A stretch of 20,852 nucleotides of DNA. It comes from JBBIII01 sp037446575 (GTDB lineage: Bacteria; Bacteroidota; Ignavibacteria; UBA10030). The number at the start of each line of letters is the position of its first letter. Position 1 is the stretch's first letter. Below the pieces are notes generated by a model, which worked only from the letters and a program-made list of their open reading frames with translations, had not been told where the DNA came from and ran no database searches. Of this stretch, positions 15,393 through 20,852 are shown piece by piece. The translations under genes were made by a program, and so were the position numbers. The DNA lies in contig JBBIII010000047.1 in NCBI GenBank assembly GCA_037446575.1, forward strand, positions 1 to 20,852, in the 5' to 3' direction.

Positions 15393-15776
15393 TTAAATGA
15401 GAAGAGCGCGGTTTAAAATGTATAAAGAAGGTTCTCCGGGAGGAGAATGACTCGGAGTGTATTGAAAAATTATTTCTGATGAATATAATTTGCACACAGG
15501 TATTTCTGCCCAAAAATTTTCGTTAGAGGGCGGTACAGAAATCTTAACCTGTTGAACATATAATTGTTCGTCTTTAATCTGAATTGATTTAATCTCGTTT
15601 TTACAGCAAGCATCGAGTCTGCACGATTCATCACAACCGCAAAGGTCATTATCGGTATCGAATGGAACAAGCTGAATGGATGTAACAGTCTCACCGCAGA
15701 AATGAACAGAAATCGTCATTCCGACAGAAAGCAGTAAATAAATTGAAAAGAATAATATGTTGACTAATTTTTTCAC
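15393..15776 (-). CDS. HYC_CC_PP-like secreted Cys-rich protein
   Basis: The 127-residue protein starts with GTG and has an N-terminal hydrophobic segment (residues 5-22) that is a signal peptide or anchor. HFCGE follows. A Cys cluster comes next (CGCDESCRLDACCKNE, residues about 47-62), and VPPSNENF lies further on. These three landmarks, H-x-C, CC and PP, are those of the Bacteroidota HYC_CC_PP family, whose function is not established. It begins the operon that continues with the HMA protein and the TonB receptor, so metal binding in the periplasm is likely. A weak promoter candidate (TTGTAA-17-TAGATT) ends almost at the start codon. Confidence 0.65.
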   Translation of the reverse strand: MKKLVNILFFSIYLLLSVGMTISVHFCGETVTSIQLVPFDTDNDLCGCDESCRLDACCKNEIKSIQIKDEQLYVQQVKISVPPSNENFWAEIPVCKLYSSEIIFQYTPSHSPPGEPSLYILNRALLI

Positions 15777-15878
15777 GTAAATAATCTACTAAATCTAAAA
15801 CAAATTTACAAGGTAAAGAGTTTCTTGTTTAGCATAAGAGGTAAAAGAAGGGTATTGTTATCCATATTACAAGAATTG

Positions 15879-16619
15879 TTAAATTCCAATAAGAAAAAAT
15901 TTAATATTTAAAAAGGAAGCAACTAAGACAAGTATAGAAAAAGTAGAAAGAAGGAGAATAAACATATTTAATGAACGTTCATTATAAAATACCGAAAGTC
16001 GGGTTGAAAGGAGAATAAAGAACCAAAACACAAACAAATTATAGCAAAGCAACGTTTGATACAACTGACCATAACGATCATGGAAAGGCAACAAAAGAGC
16101 CAAGCTAATGCCCGTATCTACGAATAAAAGTAATAAGCTTAATACACCAAATATAATCCATCCAAATACGAATGGAAGAGTTGAAGATAAGCTTATGAGC
16201 CAGAAATTAAGAAAAGATACCCATTGTCCAGTATAGATAAAAACCATTGCATATAAAATAAAGAGCAAAACAATAAAACACCCGGTTGCTTTTATAACAC
16301 TTGTTCCACCTAATATAACCCGTGCACCAAAATTTTCCATAATATATTCCATGCCGATGCGCGACATTTCTATCATTTCCGGTCTGACTACATTTCTTTC
16401 TTCTTCTAACCTTACAAGATATTCTAAATATTCAACATTTGACATCAACGCAAAGTTTATCGTCCACCCTACTAATGCAAAAATAATAATAGGTAACCAA
16501 TAAGCTATTTTTGTTGGTTTTGAAATAATCCACGTTGAATTATCTGTTGGGAAAAATTTTAAGGGATTAAGATATAATTCCCACCAATTAATTTGTTCCT
16601 GCAGATTATATAATGCCAT
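15879..16619 (-). CDS. Yip1-like multi-span membrane protein, last gene of peptide/ABC operon
   Basis: The 246-residue protein has five or six predicted membrane spans after a short amphipathic N-terminus (WWELYLNPLKFFPTDNSTW). The first span (about 40-57) is followed by a 50-residue charged extracytoplasmic or cytoplasmic loop and then closely spaced spans. The layout resembles Yip1/YIF1-type proteins found beside bacterial ABC transporters. The sequence similarity is loose and no catalytic motif is seen. It begins 3 bp after the ABC permease stop, so it is the terminal gene of the operon and probably a second membrane subunit or accessory or immunity factor of that transporter. Confidence 0.55.
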   Translation of the reverse strand: MALYNLQEQINWWELYLNPLKFFPTDNSTWIISKPTKIAYWLPIIIFALVGWTINFALMSNVEYLEYLVRLEEERNVVRPEMIEMSRIGMEYIMENFGARVILGGTSVIKATGCFIVLLFILYAMVFIYTGQWVSFLNFWLISLSSTLPFVFGWIIFGVLSLLLLFVDTGISLALLLPFHDRYGQLYQTLLCYNLFVFWFFILLSTRLSVFYNERSLNMFILLLSTFSILVLVASFLNIKFFLIGI

Positions 16620-16622
16620 ATA

Positions 16623-17426
16623 TTAGGATAAAGAAACGTCTTTTCTTTGAAATAAAAAAATTGTTACACAAAGAAAAATTGCGGCATAAATAAAAGAAAT
16701 TAATGGAAAAGATGGGTGCTGTGAGCTAAGAATGAATGATTGAAAATAATCGTTAACTTGTGCTACCGGTGGAAATAATAAAATTCCGATTTTAATTAGA
16801 GTCGAAGTTTGATGATAGCTTGAATATAAAAATGGTTGTAAAAAATAAACAATTAAAATCACAGCAATAGAAGTAGATGCTTTTTCAAAAACCAATGCAA
16901 TAGGTCCGCTAAGAGCTACAAGAATTAACACATGCATCAGTGGTCCACCAATAACAGGATAGGCTAAAGACCACAAATGTTCACCTGTTTTATAGTATAG
17001 CGCAGAAGTCAATAATCCTGCAAAAATTGTCTGAATAGTAACAATGCTTCCCATTATGCTTACATAATAATATATAACAAGTTGAGTTCTAGAAATTCTT
17101 TTTGTTAAAAGGATGGGAATTAATGCATCACTTAAAAAATCTGCAAACAATGATGCGGTTCCAAGAATCAAAAGAAAATTAATTATTATCCATAAAACCT
17201 GAGAAATATTGTTAAGCATGATTCGGAAAATAAGCAAATCCTCGGCTTCCATAGTATTGCCAAAAAGCGTAAGCGATACCAACAAGTCGCCATCGTGTTC
17301 ACAAGTGAGACCCAATAGAATTATGAGGATAACAGCAAGCTCAATGATAAATAGGAGAATGATAGCTGGCTGTTGAACTGCTCGTCTAAACGTTGCAAGA
17401 AAAAGCGTAATCATGCTCGTACTCAT
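16623..17426 (-). CDS. ABC-2-type transporter permease
   Basis: The 267-residue protein has six predicted membrane spans with an N-terminal cytoplasmic segment (TLFLATFRRAVQQP) typical of ABC-2 permeases such as those of Nos- and lantibiotic-immunity-type exporters. After the first span comes an extracytoplasmic loop of about 50 residues. The segment ILLTKRISRTQLVIYYY forms the cytoplasmic coupling region. Its start overlaps the ATPase stop by 4 bases (ATGA), so the two are translationally coupled and form the transporter. The substrate is unknown; the operon suggests the Cys-rich peptide encoded upstream or protection from it. Confidence 0.8.
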   Translation of the reverse strand: MSTSMITLFLATFRRAVQQPAIILLFIIELAVILIILLGLTCEHDGDLLVSLTLFGNTMEAEDLLIFRIMLNNISQVLWIIINFLLILGTASLFADFLSDALIPILLTKRISRTQLVIYYYVSIMGSIVTIQTIFAGLLTSALYYKTGEHLWSLAYPVIGGPLMHVLILVALSGPIALVFEKASTSIAVILIVYFLQPFLYSSYHQTSTLIKIGILLFPPVAQVNDYFQSFILSSQHPSFPLISFIYAAIFLCVTIFLFQRKDVSLS

Positions 17427-18337
17427 TCAATAGTTCGTAAGAATACATCTTCAAGTGTAGTGCGTAGTGGACGTATATTAACAGGTATCATTCCCTTAGC
17501 GTTGAGCTTACTTAAAACTTTCTGTAAGTCTTGTTCTGTTTTTACTTCGCATACCCAATTGTTGCCATCAATTTTACATTCCCAGTCTGGTGAAAGATCG
17601 ATAAATGAGGGAAGCTCAAGAATGAATCTTGATTGTTTTGGTATTAACTCAGATAACCTTCCCAATTTAACAAGCTTTCCATTGTGCAAAATAGCCGCTC
17701 GATGCGCAACTAATTCAATTTCTGATAACAAATGTGAATTCACAACAATAGTTGTGTCTTCTTGTGACAGGTCAAGCAATAGATTTCTTACCATTACTTT
17801 ACCAAGCGGATCTAGGCTATCAGTCGGTTCATCTAAAAATAAAATTTTAGGTTTGTGTAAAATAGCTTGTGCAATACCTAATCGCACATTCATTCCCTTT
17901 GAATATTGTTTAGCATGTATTGTTGATTTTTCTCCTTCTAGTCCAACAATAGTCAAAGTTTTATTAATACGGTCAAATAGTTCTTTTCCGTTCAAACCAC
18001 TCATCTTTCCAAGGAAACGCAATAAACTTATAGCAGTAAATTGTGGAGGTACCCGAAAAATTTCAGGCAAATACCCGATGCTATTTCGCCACGCTGATTC
18101 AGAGTGAGGCTTACCGAAAATAGTTATTACACCAGCAGAAGGACGAACAAGCCCAAGAATACATTTTGTCAGTGTCGATTTGCCTGCGCCATTGACACCG
18201 AGTACAGCTAGAATTTCACCTTGAACAATATCAAGCGAAACACTATCCAACGCGCGAATTTTTTGCCTGTTGAGAATGTCCTTTTGATAATCCTTCGTTA
18301 GCTTTTCTATATGAACTATTGTATCTGACTTTCTCAT
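17423..18337 (-). CDS. ABC transporter ATP-binding protein
   Basis: The 304-residue cytoplasmic ATPase powers the adjacent ABC-2 permease. It has Walker A GVNGAGKST (47-55), GYLPE in the Q-loop region (88-92), the signature variant YSKGMNVRLGIAQAIL (YSKGM at 145-149), and Walker B ILFLDEP with the catalytic Glu at 170. The D-loop is SLD and the switch His is at 202. The C-terminal 80 residues form the small extra domain seen in CcmA/NosF/BcrA-like ATPases of efflux and immunity transporters. The start overlaps the MauE/thioredoxin gene stop by 4 bases and the stop overlaps the permease start by 4 bases, placing it in the middle of a coupled operon. Confidence 0.93.
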   Translation of the reverse strand: MRKSDTIVHIEKLTKDYQKDILNRQKIRALDSVSLDIVQGEILAVLGVNGAGKSTLTKCILGLVRPSAGVITIFGKPHSESAWRNSIGYLPEIFRVPPQFTAISLLRFLGKMSGLNGKELFDRINKTLTIVGLEGEKSTIHAKQYSKGMNVRLGIAQAILHKPKILFLDEPTDSLDPLGKVMVRNLLLDLSQEDTTIVVNSHLLSEIELVAHRAAILHNGKLVKLGRLSELIPKQSRFILELPSFIDLSPDWECKIDGNNWVCEVKTEQDLQKVLSKLNAKGMIPVNIRPLRTTLEDVFLRTIE

Positions 18338-19311
18338 TGCTTAATTAAATTTATAATATTATCAATTTTGCTCGCTCTTATTGGAAATTCTGCGTGAAAA
18401 AGCACTTGTGTGCGATCCTTAAACACAATTGCACAACTTTTTTTCACATTGAATTGTTCATAAAGTGAATCAGGGACTAATGTAATCATGAATGGAATAT
18501 CGTTTGCTTTTTTCCAATATTCAACCCGCTGTTGGTTAAACATTGCCCCTTCTTCTCGCATTAAAGCAATAACCCTTGAATAATGCTTAGAATGTATTGC
18601 GGAACGCAATACATTAGTTAACGCTATAATACTTTCGAGGCATGGCGGACAATTCAAATCTCTATGTTGAAGAAGAATCACTAAAAAGTCCCGATGCGAT
18701 GGATCGACAAGTCTATTCTTATCAATGAAGTTTGCAACAACATGAAAATTCTCTTCAAACGTAATATCAAATTTTATATAGCTTTTTATCAACTGATAAT
18801 TTAATGCACCAAGAATAATAAAAAACAAAAAAGACGATCTTATTGATTTATTTGAACCCTTTTCTTGGGTTGTTATACCAAAAAGAATAAGAATATTGAC
18901 CATAACAAGCTGAATAAAGAATATTTGCATGTCAGAAAATAAAATACGCAGTCCCCCCATACTTACATTGTTGAATGAGTTCTTTTGGAATATTTCTAAC
19001 ATGGATAGAAACAATAAGAATCCTATCGTGATAATCATTCCTATTATGACGTATAGCTGGTGATATCGCCTAAAAAGGGCTATGCCGCCGCTAATTTCTA
19101 AAATAATCAGAGCGACGCTTAAAAAGAAAGCAAATTCAGAATTCAAGCGAAGTATTTTTTCTATCATTGATGCAAATGTTGAAATTTCGATGAGCGTAAG
19201 AATAGCAACAAAAATTAAAAACATGCCAAGCCCACGTAACATTGAATCGCCAACGCGATCCCACAAACTCGTTGTTTCTAGATTGAAATGACTCTGTTTG
19301 GGTGTACTCAC
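18334..19311 (-). CDS. MauE/DoxX-like membrane protein with thioredoxin-like CPPC domain
   Basis: The 325-residue protein has about five membrane spans in the first 180 residues (near 28-45, 60-80, 85-105, 127-146, 160-176). The pattern ALIILEISGGIALFRRYHQLYVIIGMIITIGF is like that of MauE/DoxX redox-associated membrane proteins. The C-terminal half (from about 185) looks like a thioredoxin fold with the active-site-like motif NCPPC (Cys221 and Cys224) after a beta strand (DFLVILLQHRDL). I do not see the CxC motif that MauE proteins often carry before their last spans. A periplasmic dithiol unit fed by the membrane domain would suit oxidation or reduction of the six-Cys peptide of the same operon. 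This is inference. Four-base overlaps couple it to the genes on both sides. Confidence 0.65.
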   Translation of the reverse strand: MSTPKQSHFNLETTSLWDRVGDSMLRGLGMFLIFVAILTLIEISTFASMIEKILRLNSEFAFFLSVALIILEISGGIALFRRYHQLYVIIGMIITIGFLLFLSMLEIFQKNSFNNVSMGGLRILFSDMQIFFIQLVMVNILILFGITTQEKGSNKSIRSSFLFFIILGALNYQLIKSYIKFDITFEENFHVVANFIDKNRLVDPSHRDFLVILLQHRDLNCPPCLESIIALTNVLRSAIHSKHYSRVIALMREEGAMFNQQRVEYWKKANDIPFMITLVPDSLYEQFNVKKSCAIVFKDRTQVLFHAEFPIRASKIDNIINLIKQ

Positions 19312-20303
19312 CTTTTTGTTCCTCTCTCAGGTTTCTTAAATATCTCATACTGCGTTAGCACTGTCCGATTCAGCTCAATACTCCACAAATATCCCTGCGC
19401 ATCAATAGCGATTCCATATGAGTTATTCGGTAATTGCAACATTGCTACCAGTTCTCTTTTTAAATTGAATATGAAGACATCTTTTCTCGGATTAAAAGAA
19501 TAATCGCCACCCAATAGATAAAGATAATTGTTGCTGTCAAGATACAGATCTTCTACAAATTCTCCTTCCGGAAATTTAATATTGCTTTCTACTTCAATGC
19601 TGGTCAGATATTTTGTTTTTCTAGGAAAGGCTGGGAAGCTATAATATTCAAGATATTGAGAGTTACTATACTGTTCTATAATATTTTGATAATTATAAGC
19701 CACTGTAATTGTATCTGTTTGCGAAATTACAAAGTAATACAAATTATCAAACATATTTTCACTCGCGTGACGCAATCGGACGTTGGAAAGCACCTTTCCA
19801 TTCCTATCATACTGAATAAGTTTTGTTAAATTGCTCAAGCCAGCATGTGTGCCAATCCATAAATTTTCATAAATATCAAATTGAAGCCCCATTACAAAAC
19901 CTGGGCATCGGAACTCTCTGACAAACTCAAGCCCGTGCGTGAACAATTGAACGCGAGGCGAACTATAGTCGGCTACGGCAAGCATGGTTATACCGACAGC
20001 TACAAAGAGTGGACCCAAGAACTCATTTTTATCTTTTCCTCTCTTGCCAATTTCTTGTATAAGTTGTCCCGTTCGGTTTAATCGCTTAATTCTGTAATCC
20101 AATTTATCGCAAACAATCAATGTGCCGTCCGGTAAAAAATCAAAATCGTAAATACCGAGAAAAATCGTATCGCCGATACTTTTTACTGGCTTTACATGCA
20201 ATGCTTGAACCTGATAGTTTTGGGAAATAACCCGCTGTTGTGAAATACAGGGGTGATAGATAATTATAATGAGAATAATAATTGCTTTTATCTTTGTATT
20301 CAT
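19308..20303 (-). CDS. Secreted six-bladed beta-propeller (NHL-type) protein
   Basis: The product of about 331 residues has an N-terminal signal peptide (poly-Ile core ending near CISQQ). Repeated propeller blades follow with phrases such as FDFLPDGTLIVCDKLDYRIKRLN, QLIQEIGKRGKDKNEFLGP and NSYGIAIDAQGYLWSI, typical of NHL/6-bladed propeller proteins in Bacteroidota. I took the ATG at 20303 rather than a TTG at 20315, because the ATG begins a proper signal peptide directly after GAAGAA. No lipobox is clear, so it is probably free in the periplasm or exported. Propellers of this kind often scaffold or bind peptides. It is the first gene after the hairpin downstream of the Cys-rich peptide gene, and its stop overlaps the next start by 4 bases. 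Confidence 0.8.
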   Translation of the reverse strand: MNTKIKAIIILIIIIYHPCISQQRVISQNYQVQALHVKPVKSIGDTIFLGIYDFDFLPDGTLIVCDKLDYRIKRLNRTGQLIQEIGKRGKDKNEFLGPLFVAVGITMLAVADYSSPRVQLFTHGLEFVREFRCPGFVMGLQFDIYENLWIGTHAGLSNLTKLIQYDRNGKVLSNVRLRHASENMFDNLYYFVISQTDTITVAYNYQNIIEQYSNSQYLEYYSFPAFPRKTKYLTSIEVESNIKFPEGEFVEDLYLDSNNYLYLLGGDYSFNPRKDVFIFNLKRELVAMLQLPNNSYGIAIDAQGYLWSIELNRTVLTQYEIFKKPERGTKR

Positions 20304-20326
20304 TTCTTCTGTCAAAATGTATTAAA

Positions 20327-20379
20327 GCGCCCCTAAAGAAAGATTCAACTTATTATGTTTGCTCCCTCCTTGGGGGCGC
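20327..20379 (-). terminator. GC hairpin between peptide gene and transporter genes (partial terminator or processing site)
   Basis: On the minus strand GCGCCCC (20379-20373) pairs with GGGGCGC (20333-20327) across a loop of about 39 bases, and TTTAATA follows. The 7-bp all-GC stem is strong for this AT-rich DNA, but the loop is long and the U run short. Partial read-through or RNA protection is therefore more likely than full termination. It begins 7 bases after the peptide stop. A Shine-Dalgarno-like AAGGAGG lies in the loop without a following ORF of useful length. Such elements commonly keep a peptide message more abundant than downstream export genes. Confidence 0.55.
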
Positions 20380-20386
20380 AATTTAG

Positions 20387-20578
20387 CTATTCCCCACACA
20401 TAGAATAACCTATTACACAACCAATGCTACAAAAAAAGCCAAACCAGGATGCTCCACATTGGTTCACACAACCAACCAAGGCTGTTTGACAATACAACGG
20501 TTTTGCCACTGCCCGCGGAGCAAGAATAAAGGAATTCAATAGAATTCCAATGCACCCAATGATAATAATTTTTCTCAT
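20387..20578 (-). CDS. Precursor of a 38-residue six-cysteine secreted peptide
   Basis: The gene encodes 63 residues. Residues 1-25 are a Sec signal peptide (basic MRK, Ile/Leu core, AxA cleavage site at AVA-KP). The predicted mature 38 residues contain six Cys spaced C-x6-C-x3-C-x8-C-x3-C-x6-C, an exact mirror arrangement, with a hydrophobic glycine/aromatic centre (GASWFGFF) and a GE end. The two CxxxC pairs flanking a turn would suit a helical hairpin closed by up to three disulfides, as in alpha-hairpinin-type mini-proteins. No family could be recognised. A perfect AAGGAGGT lies 4 bases before the ATG, the strongest ribosome-binding sequence in the window. Five coupled genes for a propeller, a thiol-redox membrane protein and an ABC transporter follow. 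A bacteriocin, toxin or signal peptide is my inference. Confidence 0.75.
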   Translation of the reverse strand: MRKIIIIGCIGILLNSFILAPRAVAKPLYCQTALVGCVNQCGASWFGFFCSIGCVIGYSMCGE

Positions 20579-20684
20579 AACGACCTCCTTAAATAGTTAT
20601 AGTAAATGTTATTAAAAGTATTTTTAAAAACAATAGCTGTTAGAAAGCAATACCTCGTTACTTTACTTTGCTACTGTGCAAGGA

Positions 20685-20710
20685 ATATATATATATATAT
20701 ATATATATAT
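20685..20710. repeat. (AT)13 dinucleotide tract in the peptide promoter
   Basis: Twenty-six bases of uninterrupted alternating AT lie directly next to TTGACA on the minus strand, at the place of promoter spacer and -10. Such tracts change length by slippage during replication. It is the longest simple repeat in the window. Confidence 0.95.
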
Positions 20711-20716
20711 TGTCAA
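20688..20716 (-). promoter_or_regulatory. Promoter of the Cys-peptide operon (TTGACA-17-TATATA)
   Basis: A consensus -35 TTGACA (20716-20711) is followed after 17 bp by TATATA (20693-20688), with both spacer and -10 made by the AT tract. Other registers, including TATATT at 20689-20684 with a 21-bp spacer, are possible. The start would fall near 20680, leaving a 5' UTR of about 100 bases before the peptide ATG. I see no strong structure or operator in that UTR. Confidence 0.6.
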
Positions 20717-20790
20717 GATGTTTTTTAAGTTTATTAAAAAATATTTTCTACACTGTAAAAATTTTTTTTGGTGATGTGGGGCTTATTTTC

Positions 20791-20852
20791 CTAAAGTTCA
20801 ATAAACTCCGGATCACTTCCTTTTTTAGTTACTTTCCATTCCTGTTCTGCGT
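20791..20852 (-). CDS. C-terminal fragment of an unknown protein (5' end outside window)
   Basis: On the minus strand one frame is open from the window edge to a TAG at 20793-20791 and gives about 19 C-terminal residues ending DPEFIEL. It is charged and hydrophilic, with no recognisable domain. The other two minus frames stop within 30 bases of the edge. It would be the gene upstream of the peptide operon. No convincing terminator separates the two, only AT-rich sequence. Confidence 0.4.
   Translation of the reverse strand, partial: AEQEWKVTKKGSDPEFIEL

Noticed and set aside
17373..18107. A 244-codon open frame on the plus strand
   Set aside because: It lies wholly antisense to the ABC ATPase and permease start, which have complete family motifs; the antisense product has no recognisable domain and Ser/Arg-rich shadow composition.
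20304..20315. TTG start of the propeller gene at 20315
   Set aside because: The ATG at 20303 gives a standard signal peptide and follows a purine-rich GAAGAA; the TTG only adds four acidic residues before it.
1..20852. CRISPR array, tRNA or rRNA genes
   Set aside because: No regularly spaced direct repeats and no cloverleaf or rRNA-like segments were noticed on either strand; a small or divergent tRNA could be missed by eye.

Overview
The window is about 20.9 kb of AT-rich bacterial chromosome. Most long genes are complete and lie on the minus strand; there is one plus-strand block in the middle. Outer-membrane and secreted proteins of Bacteroidota/Chlorobi type (a TonB-dependent receptor with a carboxypeptidase-regulatory-like front domain, a HYC_CC_PP-like Cys-rich protein, a six-bladed propeller) together with conventional sigma70-type promoter sequences suggest a member of the Ignavibacteria/Bacteroidota-Chlorobi group. 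This is inference from gene content; no rRNA or marker comparison was possible.

Region 1 (220-7212, minus): a complete tryptophan operon in the order trpL-trpE-trpG-trpD-trpC-trpF-trpB-trpA. Upstream of trpE I find a 31-codon leader ORF with three consecutive Trp codons, followed by a GC-rich hairpin with a T run, which is a classical attenuator. A sigma70-like promoter lies directly in front, with a perfect 16-bp palindrome over its -10 region. The trpB-trpA junction is opened by a 149-bp MITE-like element and a run of five heptads that overlaps the trpB stop.

Region 2 (7403-10141, plus): a LacI-type ligand-binding domain protein without a DNA-binding domain, divergent from trp; then rsgA (ribosome assembly GTPase) and a Rossmann-fold oxidoreductase 4 bp downstream of it.

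Region 3 (10223-12639): a membrane glycosyltransferase (minus), a 518-bp intergenic stretch holding a second, inverted copy of the 149-bp element, and a small STAS/SpoIIAA-like protein (plus) ending at a bidirectional terminator.

Region 4 (12699-15776, minus): a probable metal (copper-like) handling operon: HYC_CC_PP-like secreted Cys protein, secreted HMA-domain protein, TonB-dependent receptor. A nested inverted repeat sits between the first two genes.

Region 5 (15879-20716, minus): the most unusual part. A gene for a 63-residue Sec-type precursor encodes a 38-residue mature peptide with six Cys in mirror-symmetric spacing (x6, x3, x8, x3, x6). It has a perfect Shine-Dalgarno sequence and a TTGACA promoter whose spacer and -10 are an (AT)13 tract. 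A GC hairpin separates it from five tightly coupled genes: secreted propeller, MauE/DoxX-like membrane protein with a thioredoxin-like CPPC domain, ABC ATPase, ABC permease and a Yip1-like membrane protein. I read this as a candidate system for making, oxidising and exporting or resisting a disulfide-rich secreted peptide (possibly bacteriocin-like); the function is inferred. Gene fragments run off both window ends.
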